Below, piece after piece: positions 24,705 through 36,712 of a stretch of 64,000 nt of DNA (position 1 is its first letter; each line of letters begins with the position of its first letter). The stretch spans positions 86,633 to 150,632 of the forward strand of contig NW_019775914.1 of the NCBI RefSeq assembly GCF_001039355.2, given 5' to 3'. The notes beneath the pieces are model-generated. The model did not search any database. It had not been told where the DNA came from and worked only from the letters and a program-made list of their open reading frames with translations. The position numbers and the translations under genes were made by a program. The DNA comes from Lingula anatina (taxonomy: Eukaryota > Brachiopoda > Lingulata > Lingulida > Lingulidae).

Positions 24705-27355
24705 ACGAATTGAAGCAAATGTGTTTTCCATGGCCATGACTTTCTTGAATAGAGCATAATTTGGGAGTGAGAAAAATATTTCGCGATTTGATTCACCTAT
24801 GTAAGGCCGATAGTGCTCACTCCACTTTTAGCCTCTTTGGGGATTAGTCTCCTAAGGAGCTCAGATTTCTGTGGAAAAAGAGTTGAAGGATCGTTAAGCC
24901 AATGGCTTAAAGAGTTAGTGCAGGTAGGTTTGAATTGATGGTCGTCTTTGTTGGTCCCCCCTCCCCCCCCCCCCGCCCCCAAAAAACTGTAGTATTCATA
25001 GATGGTCCATTATACAGCTGTTGACATGTTCCTATGTCTATGCTGTTCAGTGCATGTGTCTCCTGTAATATTTTCTTTTCATGAAGACCGATGTAAAATA
25101 ATAACGATAATTTGGCCGGATCAGCGGCTGCTGATAATGACGTCCTATAATGAGTGATTCGTGCTTTATCAATCATGCTGGGAGTGCTGGAAAAGGCAGG
25201 AAGAAAAGAAACAAACCGACTGATTTTACGTGGTTACAACGACTGACGACAACTATAGTGTTACGGTGTAATCTTAAAATAAATGCACGGCTTGAAGATA
25301 GGCTGGCCGGTTTTATCCCCAAACCCTGCCGTTCCCTCCCCTCCAAAGAAAAAAAAAGATTACCTATTTTGATGGTGTTGGTTGCAATTGGTAAGTATTC
25401 ATTGCTCTTAAACTGACGGTGCGTATGACTTGATTCGCCTTGACTTTAAGTGTTTCACTCTCTGATTATCAAGGCAATGGTAGTTGATTTTCCCCGTCAA
25501 TAGAATACAACTTTTGAAGTTTTCAAAACTGTGTTTCTTCGTAAAAACACGAGCGCATGTAGCGTTTACCTTTACAGTAAAACCCGCTGGAAGCTCTGTC
25601 ATTCCGTTGAAAGCGATTGAGAAGAGCGGCAAAAACGGAAGAAATCACGGGTGGATCCATGGTTTTGCTAAATGTTGAGGAGGCAAAGATATCTTTCATG
25701 TTATATAATTAATTAAAACGGTATACGGACACAATTTTACTGCAATACGTATTTGACGGCTGCACTTGCTGATATTGTGAGAAAGAAAGATACAGTGCCG
25801 TCCTTTTAGTCTTGTACTCCTGTTCACCGTCAGGATGAATATGATATCTATCACATGTGTGTCTTATCTTGTTTTGTTCGCCTTGTTTCGTTCGCTAAAT
25901 ATTTGGGGGGGGGGGTGCAATGTACATCAGTACCCCATCTTGGCACAAAGATGGCATGATGCCATGGCACATGTCTGTTGACATACCAAACAGTTGATAC
26001 AACATGTAGCGCCGTCAGCCTGTCTGTAGTCAGGGTACTAGTAAAATATTACGGGAAACGGAAGGTCGTAAACAACATTATTTAGGAATGACCCACAATG
26101 CCCTGTTGGGCATATCTTAAAAGATGGTTACTATAAAACACTACCTGCATAAATATATCGTGTCAGCCACCGCTGTAAGTTTTTTTTCTGGGGCTTGGAA
26201 ACAACCTATAGTTTTGTGGTTGAAGTGTGTATTTAACCATTTCCCGTGCCTGTAAATTATGCAGAACATGCGAGGCAGGGATTACCAGTACAGTGTGTCA
26301 TGGGGTCATTTTATCGTGTGTGTGTGTCAAGGCAGAAGATCTAATTTTTGTCTCTTGGTAAGTACATAGTTATCCACCTGTATTCGCCTATTTACTAAGG
26401 TCGTGTTGACATTGCAGATACATGTAGACCGAACCTTCAGTGAGAGCAGAGTGATTAAAGTTATAAGAAGTTATAAGGACGCCATACACAGTTGGTGTAT
26501 CCCCTTCGTTTTTCGAAGAAAGGCGCACGCCGTGCCTTGATCCTGGATAGTGTAAGTCGGAAGGATTAGGGGTGACCATAACTAGAAGGGTTTAACGATC
26601 TGTCATGGCAACACGTCGTTGGTAACTTTTTTGGTAACGTATTAATCATTTTTTTATATGTACAGCTGTATGAAACGATGGGAATGGTGCTTATATGTTT
26701 ATTGTTTAGGTTTACCTTAGTCATTAAATCCTAAATGCAGTTGTGTTTTGAAGTCTTATCTTGGTCTTTCGTGATTCAAACTGAATTATTAAAGGGGAAT
26801 CATTAAAACAACAATAATATATACGTATTTCCAAGTTAAACCCGGAGCCCACCGTTTCTTTGTTATGTCAGAGTGAAAAGTAAAAATAAACGAGAAATCG
26901 CTCCTATCCCTTCACTTACCCTACACCTAAACCTTTCATTTACCACGCTCATCATTGCGCAGCGCTCTCGAGAAATGGTAACCTAACTCCCCGTGAAAAA
27001 AGAAAGCATGCTTGAACATGATTCGCCCGAGTTGGTCTATAGTTGCACGCCAAGCAACCATTAGGTTATTTCATGAGGGTTATGCAGAGGAACCGGGTGC
27101 TACCGAGTACTTAAACGTACGAACACATCAGAAGGTAAAAGAGAAAGCATCCGTAAACCACCGGTGAACTCTGCCTAGCGTGCAAGACGAGCAAGTTACC
27201 GTCGTCCCGTGATCTTTGAAGTGAGGTACGTTTTAGAATAGGTAAAACAAAAAAGATTAAAGGTTACAAAACGTGTTCTTAGTTTAACTTCAAATTTTTC
27301 AAAATATCACTGATATACCACTGTAAATCATTTTTTCGGCATCACATGTACAAGT
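24705..27355. other. Intergenic, no gene seen
   Basis: It has short homopolymer runs (C near 24957-24978, G near 25905-25915) and short open frames without recognisable protein similarity. No RNA gene seen. Confidence 0.4.
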
Positions 27356-27531
27356 GTGACAGGAATGGTAGTCCTAGGAATGGAAGTCCGGGCTCCCATA
27401 TGATTAGTACAGGTTAGGGTTAGTTGCAGCACTGGGGTTAGTATATAGGACGGATGTCACCCGTACAAAGTAATGGGGAGCGGACTACGGTTCCTAAGAA
27501 CAACGGTTCCGAACTACCATTCAGGTCACAC
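27356..27531. repeat. Imperfect palindrome, about 176 bp
   Basis: The left arm GTGACAGGAATGGTAGT matches the reverse complement of the right end, GTGACCTGAATGGTAGT. A second inner pair (AGTCCGGGCTCCCAT / ATGGGGAGCGGACT) continues the fold. Probably an old MITE. Confidence 0.5.
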
Positions 27532-27544
27532 TGGCATTGAATGA

Positions 27545-27573
27545 TACGTGTCACCAAGGGTTCAGGTGACACG
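27545..27573. repeat. Short perfect hairpin
   Basis: ACGTGTCACC, a 9-base loop, then GGTGACACGT. No run of T follows that would suggest a Pol III terminator. Confidence 0.6.
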
Positions 27574-27883
27574 TCTGAGCATTGATCGCTGTTGATTCGG
27601 CAGATCTGTCCAGAAAGTGTCCCGTTTCTCACACATATCAATGATACGGCAGAAAACCGACACGGGTGCTCCCGCTGCCTCGTGACACGGTAGAGTGCCT
27701 CCGAAATTCATGTCTAATCGTCCCACCTTACGGTTGGGTGCAGGTACCCTTTGACCATAGGGTGCACAAGTTGTCTATATGAAAATCATTGTATCGCACA
27801 TACTTTAATTTTTTGTAATATTTTAGAAGCCCCTGGGATCAGAGGGTAGGGTGAAGGGTTTATAAAAAATTCAATACGTCAAA

Positions 27884-27982
27884 TTCATAATGATAGGTTA
27901 TTCTTAAAACAGCTACAATTCATTTCACCATTCCACTCACGTCACAGTTTGTGCTGTTTTCGGGAAAACCTATCATTATGAA
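27884..27982. repeat. Fold-back repeat, about 99 bp
   Basis: TTCATAATGATAGGTT at the left is the exact reverse complement of the right end AACCTATCATTATGAA. The pairing continues, less perfectly, to AAAACAGC / GCTGTTTT. Confidence 0.65.
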
Positions 27983-28249
27983 ATAGGAGTGCAGAACGCA
28001 GCTGATTAATTTCTTTGTTGGACTTGCAGTACGTAGACTGGTTTAAAAGAAAACTTCAGCTAAATCTACAATACTGCAGTAGTAAACACCCCATAGAAAT
28101 AGTTGAATCACCACATATGTAAAATTCAAGTATTCTAAATATTATGAGAATTTTGGACAAAATGAAACTTACGACATCGAATCGAGTTTGCATCGCACCA
28201 AACATGAGAATAGTACGAATGACCATGCATTGTTTCTGAGCGCATGGTA

Positions 28250-28268
28250 GGTGTGTGTGTGTGTGTGT

Positions 28269-28323
<55 letters not shown>
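28250..28323. repeat. Compound (GT)n(GA)n microsatellite
   Basis: About 55 bases of GT with one interruption, followed by about 20 bases of GA. Confidence 0.9.
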
Positions 28324-29295
28324 CATTTTGTTGACATCACACAGATTAAAATTATGGAGAAATGCATTGCTTTTATGGGGCTTAAACCCCACCACCACCC
28401 TTTAGTAAGTGTTTATGTGAGAGGTTTTACACAGCAAAAAATAGTAATAATGACGTGTGCGTAAAAAAGGCTGTATTGATGGTCAATAAACTCAATGTAC
28501 AGACAAGCAAGGTTAATAGATTTTTGTCTTTTATAGGAATATGTATAGTGTTTAGTGGTATTTTACCTGATATTGTAAGCTCATGGTACTCTTTTAATGA
28601 ATTTTGAAAAGTTTCACGTGAACAATTTCAGAAGAAAACTGATAGAATACGATGCAATTATGATGGAAGACTATAACATCATGTATAACTTTCTTCTTGG
28701 GAAATATCTTACTCGACACCGACAATTACATTAATGGGCAATCTACTGGGGAAATCTTTCAACGCAGATTTACTTAAACATTAATTAAAGAAGTAACGGG
28801 AGCGCCAGCGTTTACAGATGTCGTTCTTTGATTAATAGGTTTAGAGGTTTGTACAATGCATTGTTGGTGTATGTTATGTAGCAGACCGTGGTAATTCAAT
28901 TTATTTATCTATCCGTGTTTCCGTCTATCGATCTGCGCCGCTGGTTTAAGTTCACCACTAACTGCAGTTTTGTCGCTGTACATTTGGACATTGCTAAATG
29001 ACCCAAAGAACACAATCCTCATTTGTGCTAAATCTATGCTCATTTACCTAATTCCCACTAAATATTTCACTATGAATTAAAATTTTGACAGTAATACGGA
29101 AAACAAAGAGTCTTGATATTTGAGTACTTCAATGAAATCAAAACTGTATATCTCATTTCAAGCAGTAGAGAAGTTTGTTAATTATTTAATAATTTATTAA
29201 CCTTGACATTGAAGTTACAATCATCTTAAGCTAAATGTACAATATATTAATATAACACATACATAAGTTGCATTATAAGTTACATTTAAATAGTA

Positions 29296-29303
29296 AACAC
29301 ACA

Positions 29304-29378
<75 letters not shown>
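29296..29378. repeat. Compound (AC)n(AG)n microsatellite
   Basis: An AC tract passes directly into a longer AG tract, about 50 bases before an intact MITE. Confidence 0.9.
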
Positions 29379-29382
<4 letters not shown>

Positions 29383-29427
29383 GGAGCAAATATAAATATC
29401 AAATGCAGTTAGATTGTGATAAGCATA

Positions 29428-29597
29428 CAGGCCCGTAGCCAGGGGGGGGTTCGGGGGAGTTCGAAAGAACCGCCCCTTTTGCTGGGAAAAGGTCCACTCT
29501 GGGTAAAATTTGATCTAGGTACATGTAGTTCTTATGGGAAAAGGTCCACTTTTTCAGAAAAAGAACCCCCCTTTTGAAATTGCTGGCTACGGGCCTG
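29428..29597 (+). mobile_element. Intact MITE, 170 bp, perfect 15-bp ends and 5-bp target duplication
   Basis: Both ends read CAGGCCCGTAGCCAG inward, with no mismatch. The element is bounded on both sides by the same five bases, GCATA. A sister copy at 51404-51571 has the same ends and its own 5-bp duplication. The inside holds the repeated word GGGAAAAGGTCCACT. The CAGG ends and short duplication suggest a hAT-type origin (inference). Confidence 0.9.
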
Positions 29598-30621
29598 GCA
29601 TATGTGCACACGCTACACGCTACATTAGTTATAGTTAGCCACCAGACTGTAAGACATTGCTTCATAACCCGCGCTTAATATCAGGCGTGTTTTTAAGGGT
29701 GAAGACATCAAGTAATTGCCTGGATTACCAACTGATTGGGATATTAGTTTTTAATCAATAGAAATCTGCAGAAAAGGCCTACTGTCTGCGTTCTTTCCCT
29801 GTCTGCGGTATTATTTTGGCTCTGTTTGTTTTAAATTAACCATCAATGCACTGTCGTGCAAGTTTTTTCTATCTAGCTGGCAATATGTAAACTTATTTCC
29901 GAGATGATGGCAATTAGAATCATGTTAGCAAAGTTGTTTCCACGACACGAAGGTGTACTTAAAGTAAACGTTGAAGATATATTATAAAGGTAAATCTTAA
30001 TGAGAAGGTGGTGATTACTAAATAAGTTAACCGTTAAGAGTATGGTTTATATTAAATTTTCGTGTGCAGTTATGGAATAGGGGTTGCTTAAATAAGTAAG
30101 CACGTTGAAACATTTTACTGACACATAATTTTTGTAGGCAAATATGAAGTGTATATTAAGATATCCTTGTTAATTTTGAGTGATTCAGTGGCATTTTAGA
30201 AAACAATTCTTTTCTAATCATCGATAATTGATAAATGCAACTTGGAAATATGTATATAAAGGACGTCATTAAGTACTAGGTAATTTAAAACTTTGAGCTC
30301 ACGTTTCCATAGCTATACTTAATGGATTGATTTCGTGACTGGGCTGCGACCCAGAAGAGATATATGAAATATTGGTTCCAATCTGTTGCTAAAACTTGAT
30401 TAGAACTGATATGGACAGAAAATGACAGATGATTTGGTTGATGATACCTTGAAACATACTGATTATAGAAATAACCGTTAATTTCCTTAAACGTTTGGAT
30501 ATCGCTCCTTCGAAAATTAAATAAATAAATAAATAAAAAGATCCCTTTTAAAAGATGTCAAACACTATATATCCCCCTTTTTTTATTAAACTGGATATAG
30601 CTAGCTTTTGTCTCTCTCTGT

Positions 30622-30824
30622 CTAAGGGCGTATTCCCAAAGCTTTTAGATCGATCTCACTAGATTACTGTCAGATAATCCGGCTTAAATGTTCGTCCCGC
30701 CTACTACAAGCTGTAAGGGGGTAACTAACTTTGTGCCCGCTCGGCTGACAGTTATTTAGCGTGAACCCCCAGGGAGTAAGGTCGATCTAGTTTGGATCGA
30801 TCTAATCTCTGGGAATGGGGTCTC
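30622..30824 (+). mobile_element. GATCGATC-family MITE, copy 5
   Basis: Same inner blocks as copy 2. A short stretch between the left AGATCGATCT and CACTAGATTACTGTC is missing, so it is about 203 bp. Confidence 0.85.
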
Positions 30825-31219
30825 AATCATCCTGAAGAATTTTCTGCATCCTAGCCTGTACATCATCTCTACCAGGCTGACAGACGGAATGTTTTCGGTA
30901 GATATTCACAGATATATCTCTGGCTATTCACTAGCTGAGCACATATCTGTACTGTGAGTCCAACGAAAATTTCTATATAAATGGCGCCAACAGTCGGGTG
31001 GGTTTTGATAGAGAGTACCCATGGATCTGAGTAAGACTTCTCTATCTTGCCTAAAGCAGTTATACTGTTGTGATACCGAGACCATTGATTATCCTCCAAT
31101 CGGACCTGTCAAAATACGGTTGTCCTTTGTATTCATTCGAATTTTTGTTCTTATACATAAAGCCTGTTATGATTTAGGCCATGATCTTTTATGTGTCCTC
31201 ACTTTTTTCCAATCGTGTA

Positions 31220-31248
31220 TTCTCTCTCTCTCTCTCTCTCTCTCTCTT
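31220..31248. repeat. (CT)n microsatellite
   Basis: A pure CT tract. A second one lies at about 31693-31720. Confidence 0.9.
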
Positions 31249-31282
31249 TATATATATGTGCGTGTGTGTGTGTGTTTGTGTG

Positions 31283-31326
31283 ATTGCAACCTTGTGGTAT
31301 ATATATATATATTACAAGGTTGCAAT
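31283..31326. repeat. Hairpin with TA loop
   Basis: ATTGCAACCTTGT and its exact reverse complement ACAAGGTTGCAAT surround a short TA run, next to GT repeats. It resembles the hairpin at 18470-18563 in having a TA core. Confidence 0.75.
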
Positions 31327-31720
31327 TACATGTGAGTCATTTATATATATACATTTTGGGTGATGCAATTTAACAGTGCATGTTCACCACAAGGACGCAG
31401 TTCCACATTGAACATAAACTAGATACAAGTGCTATAGTAAAGATAGGCATCCTAATGAATGTGCAAATTTTTTAACCTGTGGAGACGGTAAGGCATGTTG
31501 TCAATCGCTGCCTAAATAGCATTTAGGTTAATCGTCAGGTTGTTAGAACGGCGGAGGTGAAAATATCGCCGCACGTCAAAAAACAAACATATTAATGCCA
31601 GCGGCAATGCTGCCCAATTTCTGCATTTCAAAGATATTTCGCATTCGGCCTTAAGGTGCTTGGATTTTTGTGTGCACACCTGTCAGTGCACAACCTCTCT
31701 CTCTCTCTCTCTCTCTCTCT

Positions 31721-34700
31721 TAAATTAAATCAAACCAAATGCTTTCAACAGCACAACTTAAAATTATTTTCAACGAAGCATTTGGCAGTACCCCGAGAAC
31801 TTCTATTGATCTTTCATTTATATATTTGATTTTTTATACATTAATTTTCTCCTTGGTGGGAATATAGGGAGCGCGTTCTTTAATTAACAAATACACGTTT
31901 CCATGTACATGAATAAATATTCAGGATAAAAAAACAAACTTAAACTGGCTTTAGATTTAACCAGCTGTGGTTGAAGAGCAATCCTGTGCAAAAACGCTCA
32001 GTTTAACATACTGGAAGTGAATAGGTTTTTCACATCGCCTGGCAATACTATCACTAAACCAGCTAACTGAAATGACTGGATTTAGATCGGTCTAATTATT
32101 CTGTTATCTTCTCGACCTGACACGTACAGACCTGGCTTCTATATAACGCCTGACGTGCGAATCCAGCTGGGTTTTAAATTCTTTATAGGCAGCCTTCTTT
32201 AAAGGAATAGACAATTAGATAAACGCTCAGTTAGCATACACTATCGCCATAATTGAATTAATATTAAGTGCACTTCTTTTAAAATAATTGAGATTTTAGT
32301 GATTTTAGTGATTTTAGTGGTGGAGTGTAGACCATTTGGAGCCGTGACGTCAGTGCAGGTGCCTGCGCAGAACGGTGTTTCAAATACACTGCGCATTATT
32401 TATTGGCTAATTTGAAGCAAGTTGAAATGGCGCCGCAGGTCAAAATGGCTTTCATTAGAGATGATGATGCAGTGGAGTCCATCACTCACCCCAATCCAGC
32501 TCAAGGGAATCCGGGTCAGGGGACCAAATAAAACATAGAAGTTATAATTAGAACTGATGCGGCTGCGTGATTACGTAGAATAAAAACCCTTTTCTCTAAC
32601 GGCGCTGTGTCTCTCGGGAGTCATAATTTCCGAACTAAATATTTCATTTAAAGCCGGAGACACCTACATATGCTATTTTTCTTTAATCGATATTTCACGA
32701 GACCTCGTCCCGCACGGTCTCGGTCTGTGCATTCACACTGTTATAGTCGTTAATGCCCGCGGCCCAGAGGTAAAAAGTGGCTTGGAAATGATGTATCAAA
32801 ATTTTCGGCTTTATTCAAATTGATTTAATTCACAGCATTGCTTTAACGATTGTCGTGTAGTTTTGAATTTTGACTGTGGGGAGTCGAGAGTGCAGTGCAG
32901 TGTACTGTACTGTACTGCACCAAAACCAATTGGTTTGAGACATTTAATCCTAATAAATGTAATAAAGAAAGTGGTTTGATAGACAAAAAAGCACTAATGG
33001 CGATAGCCACATTAGTGTTCCAGTTCAAACAACTGTTTAAACGGCCACTTTGCATCGGGATCGGTTTTTGATGCGGTTGACACATATAAACAACCTAATT
33101 GTATGTGATTCATGTAAGTTTGATACCTATTTCGTGGGGATATTCCCATAGGGAACAGGCTTTTAACTGTTCTGTTTTTTTCTATGGGAAATGATCTTTT
33201 TTTTAATACTGCAAACCATTCAAGTATATAACAGCCAAAAACCCCATAATTTACATATTTTAAAAAAGTCAAAATAAACCTACAAATGTGCACTCCATAC
33301 GTTTCTTGCAAGTATTGATTTCAACTTCAGAGAATTTATAAATCTTTGAAGCTTATATGGTGTCCTAACCCTCGATCTATGAAAATGTATTGCATTTTAA
33401 AATGTTTGGCAACGATTTGAGAACTGTTGCAAAAAATGAAAACAGCAGAAAAATCACAGTTTGGCAGGTGAAGCAAACAGGGGTACAACTAGACACGCCT
33501 GCCGATTTATTTTAATTTGTTGTGTTTTATTACAAAAAAAATGTAGGTGTGCTGACGTGCACTTTTTTAAAATCATTAAACCGAAATGTTATGATGTTTT
33601 TTTTTATTATTTTAATTACAAATCATATATGACGGCTAAGGCGTCAAACCCTCCTCCTCAGGCAGAATTTTTCCCTAATAGCTATTTGCCGGACTCGCCT
33701 CAACATTCTGAGTAATCAATCTGTGAGACTTTACGAGAAATCGAAGCCTCTAAGGCCATGTTATTACGAGAGATATGATAGATAATTAACCTTGCATTGC
33801 GCTAGTATTACCATCAATAAGCTACTCGTGTGACATTAGCGTCAGAGGACAGGCAGACGACAGTCTGAAGCAAGCGTTATCTGCAATGTGATCTCTGTCT
33901 GTAAAAAAGAGCCCTGATTAATTGCATCCATTTTAAATAATAATACCACGCACAGAGCTGCCTGTTTTAAAGGCCTTTTTCACTTTTTTCAAGACTGTGT
34001 CTTATGGTTACATTATTTTTACTGAGGTAACAAATAGAATGAGATATATTTTTATATATTCTCATTTTGCCAAACTTGAGTTGCCATAAGAAGATCGAGT
34101 AGTAAAACGAAGAGGGCGACAGGCGTCGCCAAGGGTCAAAATATATTTACCAATAACTATAACTACCCTCCCCATAGGTAAGCCAGTTTAGGTGGATCAG
34201 GCATTGTCCCCACTGATACTTTGTTCACATTGGATGGTAACTGATAGATCGATTTTCTTGTTATCGACAGACAATGCGGATGTCAATATAGTCGTTACCA
34301 AGGTTGTGCTTTAAAATTAAAACACCGCATGTAAAAGTTGCAAACTGCATGCCAGCCAACCACAAAGCGGGGTCTTACTTTGATGAATATAAGATAGCAA
34401 TCATTATTTGATGTTTCTAGCTTGATTGTGTTGAACAAAGGTAACGCGTTTCCTTTGTCTCCCTAACCTGATTATGTTCAATGCAACTGTATCTCTACAT
34501 TAATTTGTGTGAATCACTTGCTTTCAGATCGGTTTCCGACGGAAGATGGGGCCTTGAAGGATATAAGTGAAATAAGTCATGTTTTTGCCGCTAGATGGGG
34601 TTCTGAGACCTGAAAATTAAGCAGATCGGAAGAGACCGTTCGTGCGGCCTTATAATAAGTTCATTGCCTTCTAATATTTCAGACGATAATGACGCAAACT

Positions 34701-35397
34701 TCACATCTTGGAACTTCTCGGATGTATGGAGAGTGACGCTATAGGAACGAGATACCACGTCATTGACACACAAGGATATATATACAGATCTTAGCGAGCG
34801 TTACGGGCAAAGTGGTAAATTCAGTCAGGACATAAAGTGGACCTAGTGTTGGTGTGAAAATACTCTGATTGCATATATCACCGTTTACTTTGCAGTTTTT
34901 TTTTTCTGTTAAAGGAAAATAACTTTATTGGCACAGACACATGTTGCTCGAGGACAGTTAGGGTTCAGCTGTTATAACTTTATAAAAAAGGACGCGTGGA
35001 CAGTCATAAAACAGGCTGACAGGTGTAAAAGTCGATGTTAAATATCAAGCAGACGGTCCAAGAATACCCCTGTGTTGTTTTGGAACTTAAAAAACGCCAA
35101 ATTGCAGATTAAACTTTTCTCTCGGATACAGTAATTCAAAGATGACTGTAACTTAAAAGCACGTGGATAGAAAACAGTTTCGGGCTGAATTTTTTCCAGA
35201 TAACCACAACCCTGAAGCAAAACGGCTTCAGGATTTTAATTAATTTTCACTTGACACACAAAAAAAACAGCTTCTCTTTGGGAAAATTGCCGTTAACTAA
35301 CTAGAAGCACGCAGTTACTAAACGAAGAGAAAAATTACGTAAGAGGCATCTGCAACAGGGATATATATCAGCAATATAGCAGGACAAGAACCCATTC
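31721..35397. other. Intergenic DNA upstream of the GPCR, no gene seen
   Basis: It has small simple repeats (GATTTTAGT three times near 32296-32323; TACTG repeats near 32898-32917) and no recognisable exon. The GPCR promoter and any 5' non-coding exon must lie here but cannot be placed. Confidence 0.4.
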
Positions 35398-36489
35398 ATG
35401 ACTATGGAAAACTTTACCAACGGCACGAACGAAACCGACTGTCCAATCGCTATTACACCAGAAGACAAAAAAGTGGCCGTTCCAGTGATATTGTTGTTGA
35501 TATGTTTTATCGGAATTGTAGGTAACTTGGGAGTAATCTACGTCGTCTATAAATTCCGTCAGATGAATCCTTTGTTCTTGAATCTGGCAGTCGCCGACCT
35601 TCTCTTTAACCTATTCGGATTGCCAATCTACGCGGCATTTTACGCAACAAAACACAGAATCCTCATCGGAGACGTTACTTGTAAGACTCTTTATTATCTG
35701 ACATATGTCACCATGGGAGTGAGTATATATTCCCTCGTGGCTATTTGTCTTCTGAGATACCTTAGCATCAAATACCCGTTACATCTTAGAACCATGCTAG
35801 GGCGTGGTACGTCGTACAAGGCAGCGGCGGTCACGTGGGTAGTCATGTTACTTTTGAATATCCCGCTCTTGATCATAATGACGGAAGAGGGTGGTAAGCC
35901 GTGTAGTTTACGAGTTGGAGAGTCGTCTCTGTACTACATATATGTCACCGTCGTATTTGGTATAGATTTCATCACCCCTGCTACCATCATTGCAGTTCTG
36001 TCTACCTTCATCGTGATTCACGTGTTCCACATACAGAAAGAGCATCGAACCCTGTCTGAAAATGAAAAAGGAGGATTCCACAAGGCGTCTAAGATGGCCA
36101 CGAAAAGGCTCATGATCCTCGTCATTCTTGTTTTCAGTCTCTTTATCGTGTGCTGGGCGCCGATGCACGTGCTCTTCCTGCGCGCGGTTCTGAACCGTGA
36201 CGTGGCGGACGACCGGCCTTGCATCTGGAAACAGGTCACGGAGTACATTTTCCTGATTGCCCAAATCCTCGCTTTCTCCAACTCCAGTGTCAATCCCATT
36301 CTTTACAATTTTGTATCAAAGGAATTTCGACTGGCGTTTGCCAGGGCAATGTGCCCCTGCTATTACAAGAAAAGGGACGAGGAGCAGTCAGAAATCACCC
36401 GACGGATAACGGTGTCATATCGCACGGACGCCGAGATGGAAGTCTCAGACTCCTGTTATCAGTCGGTACCTTTGAAAACATTGAAATAA
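35398..36489 (+). CDS. Class A (rhodopsin-like) peptide-type GPCR, single exon
   Basis: 363 residues without an intron. The second Met (residue 3) is an equally possible start. The N-terminus carries three sequons (NFT, NGT, NET). Seven helices are evident. Key positions: GN with N43 (1.50); LAVAD with D67 (2.50); C95 at the top of helix 3, pairing with C169 in loop 2; W147 (4.50); CWAP 252-255 in helix 6; NPILY 299-303 in helix 7; then helix 8 and CPC at 319-321, likely palmitoylated. The helix-3 end reads CLLRYLSIKYP, so the usual Asp/Glu of DRY is Leu119. The overall look, especially helices 3, 6 and 7, is nearest to galanin/allatostatin-A-like neuropeptide receptors; ligand and orthology are unknown. 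It is expected at the plasma membrane, signalling through heterotrimeric G proteins. The single exon fits intronless class A receptor genes or retrocopies. Confidence 0.93.
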   Translation: MTMENFTNGTNETDCPIAITPEDKKVAVPVILLLICFIGIVGNLGVIYVVYKFRQMNPLFLNLAVADLLFNLFGLPIYAAFYATKHRILIGDVTCKTLYYLTYVTMGVSIYSLVAICLLRYLSIKYPLHLRTMLGRGTSYKAAAVTWVVMLLLNIPLLIIMTEEGGKPCSLRVGESSLYYIYVTVVFGIDFITPATIIAVLSTFIVIHVFHIQKEHRTLSENEKGGFHKASKMATKRLMILVILVFSLFIVCWAPMHVLFLRAVLNRDVADDRPCIWKQVTEYIFLIAQILAFSNSSVNPILYNFVSKEFRLAFARAMCPCYYKKRDEEQSEITRRITVSYRTDAEMEVSDSCYQSVPLKTLK

Positions 36490-36706
36490 CTTGCTTCTGA
36501 TGGAAGCACATTTATGTCATTAAGAAATGTTAAATAATCAAAACACACAGAAGAGGCTGTGGCTTTAATGTGTTTGGACCAAAATTACTGGTTTTTGAGC
36601 GCGTCATCTTTATTCCACCAAAGGCTATATGAAATTGGCACAGACTGTTTTTCTCCCTGCAAAATGATTATGATATTTATTATTCATTTACGCGGAAGCA
36701 GTTGTT

Positions 36707-36712
36707 AATAAA
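36707..36712 (+). terminator. Probable polyadenylation signal of the GPCR
   Basis: AATAAA, 218 bases after the stop codon, with TG- and T-rich sequence following. Confidence 0.55.

Noticed and set aside
28056-28464. Open frames rich in His/Thr or Cys/Val
   Set aside because: They are translations of the GT/GA microsatellite.
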